In this document: positions 20,953 through 29,027 of the stretch, piece by piece | How the letters are laid out: every line of letters starts with the position of its first letter | Numbering within the stretch: position 1 is the first letter of the stretch | Source of the DNA: Halomonas sp. 328 | GTDB lineage: Bacteria; Pseudomonadota; Gammaproteobacteria; Pseudomonadales; Halomonadaceae | Assembly: GCF_015645095.1 (NCBI RefSeq) | Contig: NZ_JADOTW010000029.1 | Coordinates: 1 to 50,966, forward strand | Reading direction: 5' to 3' | Length of the DNA stretch: 50,966 nt | The notes under the pieces: model-generated | What the model saw: only the letters and a program-made list of their open reading frames with translations | What the model was told of the DNA's origin: nothing | The model's database searches: none | Position numbers and translations under genes: made by a program

Positions 20953-21393
20953 TCAGCCCCCCTCGCCCGGCGTCAGGCGCCGACGCAGCGCCTCGGGCAC
21001 CGCCGCCGGACGCCCGCTGGCGGGGTCGAGCAGCAGCAGGTTGAGCCGCGCCAGGGCGACCTGGACGCCGTCGGCGGGGCGCACCACCCGCTGGAAGGCC
21101 ACCAGGGCCTTGCCGGCGGGCACCGGTAGGGCGGTCTCCACTTCCAGGGTATCGGGCCAGCGGGCCTCGGCCTGGTACTGGATGGCCAGGTCGGCCACCA
21201 CGCTGGGGCGGCCGTGGATATCCCACTCCGTGACGCCCAGGGCCGCGAAGGCCTGGGTGCGGGCCTCGTGGAGCAGCGAGACCAGGGCATCATGGCCCAG
21301 GTGGCGACCATAGTTCATGTCGGTGATGCGCACCGCCAGCGAGTGGCGATGCGTCCAGGCCTCGGCCGGAAATTCCAGGCGAACACGTTCCAT
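20953..21393 (-). CDS. Acyl-CoA thioesterase, 4HBT hot-dog fold
   Basis: This 146-residue hot-dog protein has the 4HBT pattern RITDMNYGRHLGHDALVSLLHEAR, with the N-YG-H-GHD motif as the likely catalytic region, and a second strand set SVVADLAIQYQAEARWPDTLEVET. The family cleaves thioesters such as 4-hydroxybenzoyl-CoA or medium-chain acyl-CoA. The substrate cannot be read from sequence. It is packed two bases from the PrkB-like gene, suggesting joint expression. Confidence 0.85.
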   Translation of the reverse strand: MERVRLEFPAEAWTHRHSLAVRITDMNYGRHLGHDALVSLLHEARTQAFAALGVTEWDIHGRPSVVADLAIQYQAEARWPDTLEVETALPVPAGKALVAFQRVVRPADGVQVALARLNLLLLDPASGRPAAVPEALRRRLTPGEGG

Positions 21394-21439
21394 GGTGGCG
21401 GCTCCTTCGTGGTTATTGTTGGCGTGGAGCGACCTCGGG

Positions 21440-22735
21440 TCAGCCCTGGGCCTGCTCCCGGGCGATGGCCCGATAGGCGATATCGCGCCGACAGAAGACG
21501 CCCTGCCAGTGAATCGCCTCGACGCCCCGATAGGCCAGGGCCTGGGCGGCGGAGACGCCCTCGCCGAGGGCGGTGACGCAGAGCACCCGGCCGCCGCTGG
21601 TGACTACCCGGCCCTGCTCGTCCTCGCGGGTGCCGGCATGGAACACCTTGCAGCCGGTGGCCTCGGCGGCCTCGACCCCCTCGATGGGGTCGCCCTTGCG
21701 GTAGCTGCCGGGGTAGCCCTCGGCGGCCAGCACCACGCCCACGGCGGCCCGCGGATCCCAATCGCAGGCCTTGCCGGCCAGCTCGCCCCGGGCGCCGGCC
21801 AGGCACAGCTCGGCCAGGTCGGACTGCAGGCGCAGCATGATCGGCTGGGTCTCCGGGTCGCCGAAGCGGCAGTTGTACTCGATCACCTTGGGGTTGCCGT
21901 CGGCGTCGATCATCAGGCCGGCGTAGAGGAAGCCGGTGTAGGGGTGGCCCTCGGCGGCCATGCCGGCCACGGTGGGACGAATCACCCGCGCCATGATGCG
22001 CTCGAAGATGGTGTCGTCGACCACCGGCGCCGGGGAGTAGGCGCCCATGCCGCCGGTGTTGGGGCCGCTGTCGCCCTCGCCGACCCGCTTGTGGTCCTGG
22101 CTGGTGGCCATGGGCAGGATGGCCTCGCCATCCACCATGACGATAAAGCTGGCCTCCTCGCCCTCCAGGAACTCCTCGATCACCACCCGGGCACCGGCAT
22201 CGCCGAAGGCGTTGGCCTCGAGCATGTCGCGCACCGCCGCCTCGGCCTCGGCCTGGGTCATGGCCACGATCACCCCCTTGCCGGCGGCCAGGCCGTCGGC
22301 CTTGATGACGATGGGGGCGCCCTTCTCGGCCAGGTAGGCCAGGGCCGGCTCCACGGCGGTGAAGGTCTGGTAGTCGGCGGTGGGAATGGCGTGGCGGGCC
22401 AGGAAGTCCTTGGTGAAGGACTTGGAGCCTTCCAGCTGGGCGGCACCGGCGGTGGGCCCGAAGATGGCCAGGCCGGCGTCACGGAAGCGGTCCACCACCC
22501 CGGCCACCAGCGGCGCCTCGGGGCCGACGATGGTCAGGTCGATGGCCTCGCGGCGGGCAAAGGCTTCCAGCTCGTCCAGGGCATCGGCGGCGATGGCCAC
22601 ATTGGTGAGCTTGGCCTCGCCGGCGGTACCGGCGTTACCCGGGGCGACGAAGACCTCGTTCACCTGGGACGATTGGGCGACCTTCCAGGCCAGGGCATGC
22701 TCGCGGCCGCCGCCGCCGATGATCAGAACCTTCAT
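21440..22735 (-). CDS. purD: Phosphoribosylamine-glycine ligase PurD (GARS)
   Basis: PurD joins glycine to phosphoribosylamine with ATP in the second step of purine synthesis. The 431-residue protein (E. coli 429) has the N-terminal [13 protein letters not shown], the ATP-grasp core ([14 protein letters not shown] near residue 145, [11 protein letters not shown] near 190, [22 protein letters not shown] near 215), and the metal-binding [12 protein letters not shown] near 290. purH, its frequent partner, is not adjacent. Confidence 0.97.
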   Translation of the reverse strand: MKVLIIGGGGREHALAWKVAQSSQVNEVFVAPGNAGTAGEAKLTNVAIAADALDELEAFARREAIDLTIVGPEAPLVAGVVDRFRDAGLAIFGPTAGAAQLEGSKSFTKDFLARHAIPTADYQTFTAVEPALAYLAEKGAPIVIKADGLAAGKGVIVAMTQAEAEAAVRDMLEANAFGDAGARVVIEEFLEGEEASFIVMVDGEAILPMATSQDHKRVGEGDSGPNTGGMGAYSPAPVVDDTIFERIMARVIRPTVAGMAAEGHPYTGFLYAGLMIDADGNPKVIEYNCRFGDPETQPIMLRLQSDLAELCLAGARGELAGKACDWDPRAAVGVVLAAEGYPGSYRKGDPIEGVEAAEATGCKVFHAGTREDEQGRVVTSGGRVLCVTALGEGVSAAQALAYRGVEAIHWQGVFCRRDIAYRAIAREQAQG

Positions 22736-22811
22736 GGGAGTACCTTGCTATCGGGGAAATCGCTGCTTGGGGCTCGGCATTATGCCAGAAAGGCACCCAG
22801 CCGTCGGCGGG

Positions 22812-23291
22812 TTATTCCTTGTCGCCGTCCTTGTCCTTGTCGCCGCCCTTGTCGCCGGGGGCGCGGCCCATGCCGCCGAAGGTCTGCTGCCAGAAGCGCA
22901 TGTTCTCCTCGGCCAGCTCGCGCATCAGCTCCATGGGGGTATGGCGCATGGCCTGCTGCCACTGGTCCTGCATCTGCTTCTGCTGCTCCAGCATCAGCCG
23001 GGTGCCCTGCTCCAGGTAGCGGGCCAGGGGCAGCGGCTGCGCCATGTCGTAGACCCGGATCAGCTGGGCCAGCAGGTCATTGGAGAAGACCTCGGCATCG
23101 CCGTCGGCCTGCTCCTGCTCGATGATGATGGTCAGCAGGATGGTACGGGTCAGGTCCTCGCCGCTCTTGGCGTCCTCGACCCGGAAGGGCACCTCGTCGA
23201 TCACCAACTGGCGCAGATCCTCGAGGGTCACATAGCGACTCTGTTCGGTATCATAGAGGCGACGGTTGGCATACTTGCGAATCACGCGCAC
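22812..23291 (-). CDS. phaR: Polyhydroxyalkanoate synthesis regulator PhaR
   Basis: PhaR represses phasin and PHA genes and senses PHA granules. The GTG start at 23289-23291, with AGGAG nine bases upstream, gives 159 residues beginning [14 protein letters not shown], the diagnostic DNA-binding PHB_acc_N segment. Residues 50-110 form the PHB accumulation domain, and the end is an unusual low-complexity tail of Gly, Asp and Lys ([14 protein letters not shown]). No PHA synthase or phasin lies in the window, so its targets are elsewhere. The frame extends upstream but without homology. Confidence 0.9.
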   Translation of the reverse strand: MRVIRKYANRRLYDTEQSRYVTLEDLRQLVIDEVPFRVEDAKSGEDLTRTILLTIIIEQEQADGDAEVFSNDLLAQLIRVYDMAQPLPLARYLEQGTRLMLEQQKQMQDQWQQAMRHTPMELMRELAEENMRFWQQTFGGMGRAPGDKGGDKDKDGDKE

Positions 23292-23364
23292 GGCACGGCT
23301 CCTGTGGTCGGCTTTGCAGGTATTGTGCACCGCGCCACCCCAGGACGCCAATTGACGAGCCCTT

Positions 23365-24078
23365 ATGAACCTGATTCTCCTCGCCCCGGAAGACCTTCAC
23401 GACCGTCACCAGGCCCGGGTCCGCGACCCGCGGCGCCTGCGCCACCTCAAGGAGGTGCACCGGGCCGCCCCGGGCGACGAGCTGACCCTGGGGGTCCTGA
23501 GCGGCGGCATCGGCCGCGGCCGGCTGCTGAGCCTGGAGGCCGAGGAGGCCCGCTTCGAGGTCGATGCCCTCGACCAGGCCCCGCCCGCGGCCCTGGATAT
23601 CGAGCTGGTGCTGGCCCTGCCACGGCCGCGCATGCTGGCCCGCAGCCTGGAGCATGTCACCGCCCTGGGCGTGAAGCGGCTGACCCTGCTGCATACCCGG
23701 CGGGTGGAGAAGAGCTACTGGCAGTCGCCGGAGCTGCGTCCGGAAAAGATCCACGAACACCTGGTCCTGGGCCTGGAACAGGCCCGGGATACCCGGCTGC
23801 CGGAGATCGAGCTGGCGACCCGCTTCAAGCCCTTCGTGGAGGACCTGCTGCCGGGGCGCCTCGCGGGACGCCGCGGCCTGGTGGCCCACCCCGGCATGGA
23901 GCAGGCCTGCCCCCGGGGCCTGGCGGAGCCGGCCCTGCTGGTGGTGGGGCCGGAGGGGGGGCTGATTCCCTACGAGGTGGAGCAGCTGCTGGCCGCGGGC
24001 TGCCAGGGCGTCCACCTGGGCGAGCGCATCCTGCGGGTGGAGACCGCGGTGGTGGCGCTACTGGCCCGGCTGGGCTGA
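23365..24078 (+). CDS. rsmE: 16S rRNA m3U1498 methyltransferase RsmE
   Basis: RsmE methylates N3 of U1498 in 16S rRNA. The 237-residue SPOUT protein has an N-terminal PUA-like domain ([20 protein letters not shown]) and the knotted SAM-binding end with [15 protein letters not shown] and [16 protein letters not shown]. It is divergent from phaR, 73 bases apart, and convergent with the protease gene, leaving only seven bases between stops. Confidence 0.95.
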   Translation: MNLILLAPEDLHDRHQARVRDPRRLRHLKEVHRAAPGDELTLGVLSGGIGRGRLLSLEAEEARFEVDALDQAPPAALDIELVLALPRPRMLARSLEHVTALGVKRLTLLHTRRVEKSYWQSPELRPEKIHEHLVLGLEQARDTRLPEIELATRFKPFVEDLLPGRLAGRRGLVAHPGMEQACPRGLAEPALLVVGPEGGLIPYEVEQLLAAGCQGVHLGERILRVETAVVALLARLG

Positions 24079-24085
24079 GGCCAGC

Positions 24086-24649
24086 TCATTCACCGCCTTC
24101 TTCGTCGGCGAAGCGCGCGTCCTCGTCGGGATCATGGGCCACCCGCGGCGAGTCGTCATCGCAGTCGGGGCGCTGCCGGAAGGTGGTGGTCACGTCCAGC
24201 AGCCCCAGGTGACCGATGGTGCGCCGCCCCAGCAGCAGCGGGTAGTTCATGTCGCCCCGGTCGCGCAGGCTGAACTGCTCCTCGTAGATGGTGCCGCCGA
24301 CGCAGATATCCATCAGCACCACCGGCCGCGAGTCCTCGCCGCCGGCGCCGCGCAACCGCACCCGCCGATACCGGGGCAGCTCCAGGGTCTCGCTGATCAC
24401 CTCGCCGCTGGCCTCGTCCTCCAGGTCGAGACGAAAGCGCACCCAGCGCTCGCCGTCGCGGCGAAAGGTCTCGATCTCCCGGGCATCCAGGGAGGAGGTC
24501 AGGGCGCCGCTGTCCAGCTTGGCCTTGACCTCGATGCCCCAGGGCTCGAGGGTCGCCTTCTCCACCCAACCCAGTACCGGCCGCTCATCGGCCGCCAGCG
24601 GCGCCGCCAGCAGCAGCGCCACGACTCCCCACCAGCGATTCCAAGGCAT
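24086..24649 (-). CDS. Retropepsin-like aspartic protease, periplasmic (PF05618 type)
   Basis: The start at 24647-24649, with GGAGGAGAC upstream, gives 187 residues and a signal peptide ([20 protein letters not shown]). The mature part has the retropepsin-like active-site motif [10 protein letters not shown] (D46, S47, G48), followed by the beta-rich core [29 protein letters not shown], and [18 protein letters not shown]. The family was formerly called ATP-dependent zinc protease. The related RimB acts on ribosomal protein S6, but export makes that unlikely here. The C-terminus is strongly acidic. The substrate is unknown. Confidence 0.85.
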   Translation of the reverse strand: MPWNRWWGVVALLLAAPLAADERPVLGWVEKATLEPWGIEVKAKLDSGALTSSLDAREIETFRRDGERWVRFRLDLEDEASGEVISETLELPRYRRVRLRGAGGEDSRPVVLMDICVGGTIYEEQFSLRDRGDMNYPLLLGRRTIGHLGLLDVTTTFRQRPDCDDDSPRVAHDPDEDARFADEEGGE

Positions 24650-24695
24650 CTTCACGGGTCTCCTCCAAGCTCGATACGACGACGCAATAACCGGC

Positions 24696-25949
24696 CTAGC
24701 GCAGGGCATCCAGCAGGCGTCGAGTGGCGAAACCGTCCGCCGCCTCGCCGATGCTGCGCTGGAAGGCGCGCAACCCGCGTCGGGTATTGGGCCCGAGGAT
24801 GCCATCCGGGGTGCCGGTGTCGAAGCCGCGGGCATTGAGGCGCTCCTGCAGGTCGCGCACCTGGCCACGCGTCAACGGCTGCTCGCCTCGCGGCCAGCCG
24901 GCCACCACTCCGTCACGACCGGCGATGCGATCGGCCAGGCTGCCCACCGCCAGGGCATAGCTGGTGGCGTTGTTGTAGCGCAGGATGGCGCGGTAGTTGG
25001 GTCCCACCAGGAAGGCCGGCCCATTGGCGCCGGCGGGCACCAGCACCGAGGCGGCGGCGAAGTCGGGCAGCGCCGCGCCGCTTATCGACCGCACGCCCCG
25101 CTCGGCCCATTCGCGGGCGCTCAGGCGGGTGTCGAGCTCCGCCTCGGCGTAATCGAAGCCCTGGGGCAGGCGCACCTCCACGCCCCAGGGTTCGCCCCGG
25201 CGCCAGCCCGCCTCGGCCAGGTAGTTGGCGGTGGAGGCCAGCACATCGGGGATGCTGCCCCAGATATCCCGACGCCCATCGCCGTCGCCATCCACCGCAT
25301 AGGCCTCGAAGCTGGAGGGAATGAACTGGGTGTGCCCCATGGCCCCGGCCCAGGAGCCGATCATCCGCTGCGGGGCGATATCGCCGGCCTCGATGATGCG
25401 CAGTGCCGCCATCAGCTCGCCCCGGGCGAAGTCGCGGCGCCGGCCGTCGTAGGCCAGGGTGGCCAGGGCCTCCAGGGTGGAGAAGTTCCCGAAGTTGCCG
25501 CCGTAGTTGCTCTCGATGCCCCAGATCGCCACCAGGATCTCGGCGGGCACCCCGTAGCGCTGGGCCATGGCCTCGGCGGTGCGCCGATGCTCGGCCAGCT
25601 TGTCGCGCCCCTGGTTGACCCGCTGGGCGGAGACGGCGCTGTCCAGGTACTCCCAGATGGGCCGCACGAACTCCGGCTGGTGGCGATCCAGCTCGATCAC
25701 CCGGGGGCGATAACGCACCCCATCCAGGGCCCGGGAGAGGGTCGCCTCGCCGATCCCCTCGGCCCGGGCCTGGCGACGGAACTGCGCCAGCCAGGTGGAG
25801 AAATCGGTGGGCTGCGCCGCCTCGACGGCGGCCTCGGACGCGGAAGCGGCCACGGCCTCCTGGCCCGTGTCGGCCTGGACCGGGGGCGGGGTGCTCTGGC
25901 AGCCGGCCAGGGCGAGAAGAAGAAGGGGGAGCATCAGGGGCCTGGGCAT
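24696..25949 (-). CDS. Lytic murein transglycosylase, MltB family, with peptidoglycan-binding domain
   Basis: This is a lipoprotein (lipobox LAGC, C17) that would cleave glycan strands between MurNAc and GlcNAc. The SLT_2 catalytic domain spans about residues 48-345, with the catalytic E146 in IWGIESNYGGNFGNF and supporting motifs GAMGHTQFIPSSF, DGDGRRDIW and SIPDVLASTANYL. Residues 355-415 form a PG_binding_1 domain (REQPLTRG to FQRSIGEAADGF) with the DGILGPNTRRGLRAF core. A 20-residue Ala/Glu-rich linker follows the lipobox. It lies 46 bases before the protease start on the same strand, and both are envelope proteins. Confidence 0.93.
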   Translation of the reverse strand: MPRPLMLPLLLLALAGCQSTPPPVQADTGQEAVAASASEAAVEAAQPTDFSTWLAQFRRQARAEGIGEATLSRALDGVRYRPRVIELDRHQPEFVRPIWEYLDSAVSAQRVNQGRDKLAEHRRTAEAMAQRYGVPAEILVAIWGIESNYGGNFGNFSTLEALATLAYDGRRRDFARGELMAALRIIEAGDIAPQRMIGSWAGAMGHTQFIPSSFEAYAVDGDGDGRRDIWGSIPDVLASTANYLAEAGWRRGEPWGVEVRLPQGFDYAEAELDTRLSAREWAERGVRSISGAALPDFAAASVLVPAGANGPAFLVGPNYRAILRYNNATSYALAVGSLADRIAGRDGVVAGWPRGEQPLTRGQVRDLQERLNARGFDTGTPDGILGPNTRRGLRAFQRSIGEAADGFATRRLLDALR

Positions 25950-26036
25950 CTCGTGTTCCTGCTTTCCTTGGCAAAGAGCCCGATGATCGCGCAGATCCGA
26001 GCCGACGACCAGCCCCGGACGATGGGCCAGTGACCA

Positions 26037-27470
26037 TCAACCCGGGGCGCCTCGCCCCCCTCCCCGGGAGGCGGGAAGGGCCAGGGGCAACAGTTCGTCT
26101 TGCCAGGCCCCGGGGATCACCCGCGGCGGGGCAAACTCGCCGGGGGCCGCCCGCCAGGGCTGGTGGCGCGCCAGGCCGGCGGGCAGGGCCGCCAGTGCCG
26201 GCAACCAGTGGGCCACGTAATCCCCCCGGGGGTCGTAGTGGCGGGCCTGGCGCAGCAGGTTGAAGTAGCGATCGCCTCGCGGGTCGCGACCGACCCCGGC
26301 CACGTAGCGCCAGTTACCCCAGTTGCTGGCCACCTCGTAGTCGACCAGGGCATGCTCGAACCAGGCTGCCCCCAGGCGCCAGTCGACGCCCAGGTCCTTG
26401 ACCAGGAAGCTGGCCACGTTCTGCCGAGCCCGGTTGGAGAGCCAGCCGGTGGTGGCCAGCTCGCGCATGGCCGCATCCACGAAGGGCAGCCCGGTCTCGC
26501 CGTGGCGCCAGGCGTCGAAGGCCGGGGACGGCGGCGACAAGCGGCGCGCCCCGAACAGCGCCCTGCCCTCCTGGCGCGCCGCCCAGTGGAAGTAGTCCCG
26601 CCACCAGAGCTCGAAGATCACCCAATAGCTGGACTCATTGCCCCCCTCGGCCGCCTCCCAGTCACGCACCGCCCGATGCACCTGACGGGCCGAGAGGCAG
26701 CCCAGGGCCAGCCAGGGCGACAGGCGGGTGGAGAAGTCGGCCCCCAGGAGGCCGTTGCGGGTCTGCTTGTAGCGACCGATGGGCCCGCCGGCGCGGCAGA
26801 ACGCCGCGAGGCGCTCCTGCCCGGCCGCCTCGCCACCGCGAAAGAGAAAGCCGCCTCGAGGATCCGGGCGCCACTGGTGGGCCCGGCCACACACCTCGAC
26901 CAGGGGCGGCAGGCCCCGGGAGGCCTCCCGGGGCCAGGGCGGCAGGGTGATGGGCGCCAGGGAGGGAGAAGCGATTTCGCACCCGGCCTCGACGCGGCGA
27001 CGAAAGGCCGAGAAGCTGCCGGGCAAGGCCTCCAGGGAGAAGGGCAGGTCGGCCGCCTCGACCAGGGTACCGCTCTCCCCGGGCCACAGCCGGACCCCTT
27101 CGGGCAGGGCCTCGGCGAGGCGCTCGAGCTGATCGCCCCGCTCCTGACTCGCCGGCCGGCGAACCCGCACCTCGCTCACCCCATGGGTCGCCACCAGCTC
27201 GGTGAGGGCCGCCACCGGCTCGGCGACCCGAACCAGCAGGTCGCTGCCCCGTTTGAGCAGCTCGCCGCGCAGGGCGATCAGGCTCTGCCACAGGAAGCGT
27301 CGCCGGGCGGCTCCCATGCGCGACCACCCATGGTGCTCGTTCAGGGGCGCCAGCTGCTCGGGGCAGAGCAGGTAGACGCAGAGCAGGGCTTCCGGTGGCG
27401 TTGCGAAGCGCAGCAGGGGGTTGTCGCCCAGGCGCAGGTCCTCGGTAAACCAGACCAGGGTGGTACTCAT
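26037..27470 (-). CDS. DASH-type cryptochrome/photolyase
   Basis: This FAD-dependent blue-light enzyme belongs to the photolyase family. The 477-residue protein has an N-terminal antenna (Rossmann) domain (LVWFTEDLRLGDNPLL) and the FAD-binding helical domain: GRYKQTRNGLLGADFSTRLSPWLA near 230, SSYWVIFELWWRDYF near 275, NRARQNVASFLVKDLGVDW near 345, and SNWGNWRYVAGVGRDPRGDR near 385. The last two are typical of CRY-DASH proteins, which repair CPDs mostly in single-stranded DNA. Its ATG overlaps the DUF2256 stop (ATGA), so the two are coupled, behind a candidate light-responsive operator. Confidence 0.92.
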   Translation of the reverse strand: MSTTLVWFTEDLRLGDNPLLRFATPPEALLCVYLLCPEQLAPLNEHHGWSRMGAARRRFLWQSLIALRGELLKRGSDLLVRVAEPVAALTELVATHGVSEVRVRRPASQERGDQLERLAEALPEGVRLWPGESGTLVEAADLPFSLEALPGSFSAFRRRVEAGCEIASPSLAPITLPPWPREASRGLPPLVEVCGRAHQWRPDPRGGFLFRGGEAAGQERLAAFCRAGGPIGRYKQTRNGLLGADFSTRLSPWLALGCLSARQVHRAVRDWEAAEGGNESSYWVIFELWWRDYFHWAARQEGRALFGARRLSPPSPAFDAWRHGETGLPFVDAAMRELATTGWLSNRARQNVASFLVKDLGVDWRLGAAWFEHALVDYEVASNWGNWRYVAGVGRDPRGDRYFNLLRQARHYDPRGDYVAHWLPALAALPAGLARHQPWRAAPGEFAPPRVIPGAWQDELLPLALPASRGGGRGAPG

Positions 27471-27610
27471 GACCGCTGCCTCCCATCACGCTTGCAGCGC
27501 TCGCTGCAGAAGCGCACTTCCCCCCAGCAGCGTGCCCACTTGCGCCGCCACGAGAAGGGGCGCCCACAGTGAAGACAGGGCTTGCTGGGCAGGTCGGCCT
27601 TGCGCCTCAT
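27467..27610 (-). CDS. DUF2256 small zinc-ribbon-like protein
   Basis: The start at 27608-27610 with AAGGAG seven bases upstream gives 47 residues. Cysteine pairs C12/C15 and C35/C39 frame KPCLHCGRPFSWRRKWARCW and FCSERC, the full DUF2256 pattern of a small metal-binding protein. The family is often encoded next to photolyases, as here, but has no known function. Coupling to the cryptochrome through a four-base overlap points to a shared role. Confidence 0.9.
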   Translation of the reverse strand: MRRKADLPSKPCLHCGRPFSWRRKWARCWGEVRFCSERCKRDGRQRS

Positions 27611-27635
27611 GGGAAGCTCCTTATTAGACAAACAA

Positions 27636-27660
27636 TGTACAGAGTGTATATCAATGTACA
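27636..27660 (-). promoter_or_regulatory. TGTACA box cluster upstream of DUF2256-cryptochrome (candidate LitR-type operator)
   Basis: Two TGTACA hexamers (27636-27641, 27655-27660) are separated by 13 bases, with TGTATA (27645-27650) between them, 26 bases before the ATG. The published PplR1/LitR site in Pseudomonas putida is T(G/A)TACA-N12-TGTA(C/T)A. The boxes match but the spacing is one base longer, so this is a candidate only. Confidence 0.45.
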
Positions 27661-27690
27661 CTATTTAGTCCTTATCGCCTCCCTGAAACG

Positions 27691-27720
27691 CCATCGGGCC
27701 ACCCTGAGGTGGCCCGATGG
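27691..27720 (-). terminator. Hairpin ending the mnh operon
   Basis: A perfect 13-bp stem (CCATCGGGCCACC / GGTGGCCCGATGG) with a four-base loop lies 110 bases beyond the mnhG stop on the minus strand, followed by a short TTT. It probably terminates the mnh operon and shields the DUF2256 promoter. The T run is weak. Confidence 0.55.
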
Positions 27721-27746
27721 GGCATCGTCGACTTTTCCGGCCAGGC

Positions 27747-27914
27747 TAGTCCGGGTCGTTCTCCTTGGGCTGGCGACGCGCATTGGCTTCGGTCTCGAGG
27801 CCGCTCTTTAGTTCGTGGGTCAGGGGGTCCTAATCCGGGTCGTTCTCCTTGGGCTGGCGACGCGCATTGGCCTCGGTTTCGAGGCCGCTCTTTAGTTCGT
27901 GGGTCAGGGGGTCA
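27747..27914 (-). repeat. 84-bp tandem duplication of the 3' end of mnhG
   Basis: The last 28 codons (including stop) of mnhG at 27831-27914 are repeated immediately downstream at 27747-27830, with three differences seen, and the copy keeps the frame and its own TAG. Because the functional stop comes first, the second copy is not translated in the ordinary course. All changes in the copy are third-position or silent-type, so the duplication looks recent. Confidence 0.95.
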
Positions 27915-28234
27915 TAGTTGGGGCGCAGCTCGTCCTTGACGGTACCGCTCCACAGCTTGGAGCCGACGAAGTACCCGGCCCGACCGATCACATGGGCGGC
28001 CACCGGCGCGGTCATCAGGATAAAGATGATGATCGCGAAGGAGCGCGCCACCACTCCCACCTCACCGAAGTGCAGGGCCACCGCCAGCATCACCAGGATC
28101 ACCCCCAGGGCCGCGGCCTTGGTGGTGGCGTGCATGCGGGTCAAGAGGTCGGGCAGGCGCAGGATGCCCAGCGAGGCCAGCAGCATGAAGAGGCCGCCGG
28201 CGATGATCAGGCTTCCCTTGATGGCATCAATCAT
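27830..28234 (-). CDS. mnhG: Na+/H+ antiporter subunit G (MnhG/MrpG)
   Basis: This is a small membrane subunit of the Mrp antiporter. ATG 28232-28234 (134 residues) has GGAGG eight bases upstream and overlaps the mnhF stop by eight bases. Three hydrophobic segments are present, with the family signature GILRLPDLLTRMHATTKAAALGVI and the hydrophilic C-terminal tail YDPLTHELKSGLETEANARR. The last 28 codons are tandemly duplicated beyond the stop. It is the final gene of mnhABCDEFG. Confidence 0.93.
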   Translation of the reverse strand: MIDAIKGSLIIAGGLFMLLASLGILRLPDLLTRMHATTKAAALGVILVMLAVALHFGEVGVVARSFAIIIFILMTAPVAAHVIGRAGYFVGSKLWSGTVKDELRPNYDPLTHELKSGLETEANARRQPKENDPD

Positions 28235-28496
28235 CGCGGGGTCCTCCACGTTCCAGGAAGCGGGCGAAACCGATGGCCGCCAGGAAGGCCATCAGGGCGA
28301 TGACGATGGCGGCATCCAGGAAGCTGGGCACATCGGACTTGATGGCATAGACCCCGACCAGGCCGACGATGGTGGTGGAGAAGAGCTCCAGGGCCACCAC
28401 CCGGTCGGGCAGGCTGGGGCCACGTACCAGGCGCACGAAGGCCAGGATCAGGGCCAGGCCCATCAATACCTGGCTGATGAGAATCATGGTTTCCAA
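28227..28496 (-). CDS. mnhF: Na+/H+ antiporter subunit F (MnhF/MrpF)
   Basis: This 89-residue, three-helix subunit has the family motif VRLVRGPSLPDRVVALE. The start is probably TTG at 28494-28496: AAGGAG lies five bases upstream, and the N-terminus then aligns with the paralogue at 39267 (LETMILISQVL against LDKALWISLTL). A GTG at 28502 and an ATG at 28487 are the alternatives, but their ribosome-binding spacing is worse. It overlaps mnhG by eight bases. Confidence 0.9.
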   Translation of the reverse strand: METMILISQVLMGLALILAFVRLVRGPSLPDRVVALELFSTTIVGLVGVYAIKSDVPSFLDAAIVIALMAFLAAIGFARFLERGGPRDD

Positions 28497-28553
28497 GGTC
28501 ACTCCTTACGCTTGGGCGTAGCCGGGCGGGGTAGGCAATGGCCCCACCCCGGC

Positions 28554-29027
28554 CTAACGAAACAGCTCCAGGGCACGGCGCTCCATCTCTTCCAGGTTGC
28601 GCCGCAGCTCCTCCTCGTTATCCAGGAACATCGCATGGATATAGAGCACCTTGCGATCGTCGGAGACATCGAGGCTCAGGGTGCCCGGGGTCAGGGAGAT
28701 CAGGTTGGCGACCATGGTGATCTCCAGCTCCGTCCTGGCCTTGAGCGGCATGGCGATCACCCCCGGCTGCATGTGCCAGGGCGGGGTCAGGATATCGAAG
28801 GCGACCCTCAGGTTGGCCTGCACCAGCTCCTTGATAAAGAAGCCGATGAAGCGAATGATCCGTGGCACCCGAGCCGGGTAGCCCTTGAGGGCCTCCACCT
28901 GGGGTTCGAGCAGCACCAGGGTGATGTAGCCGAACACCAGGCCCACCACCAGGTTGACGCCACTGAAGTCGCCCCCCAGCACCACCCAGGCCAGGGCCAG
29001 CAGCAGGTTCCAGATTGCACCGGTCAT
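28554..29027 (-). CDS. mnhE: Na+/H+ antiporter subunit E (MnhE/MrpE)
   Basis: This 157-residue subunit has two or three N-terminal membrane helices (residues 5-45) and a cytoplasmic domain carrying the conserved [21 protein letters not shown]. MrpE subunits are needed for assembly or activity of the antiporter. Its ATG overlaps the mnhD stop by four bases. It shares the PGT-S-D core with the plus-strand paralogue at 38761. Confidence 0.94.
   Translation of the reverse strand: MTGAIWNLLLALAWVVLGGDFSGVNLVVGLVFGYITLVLLEPQVEALKGYPARVPRIIRFIGFFIKELVQANLRVAFDILTPPWHMQPGVIAMPLKARTELEITMVANLISLTPGTLSLDVSDDRKVLYIHAMFLDNEEELRRNLEEMERRALELFR

Noticed and set aside
24086-24649. RimB-like protease acting on ribosomal protein S6
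   Set aside because: A clear signal peptide sends it out of the cytoplasm, rimK/rimA are absent nearby, and the S6 tail here lacks the terminal Glu-Glu.
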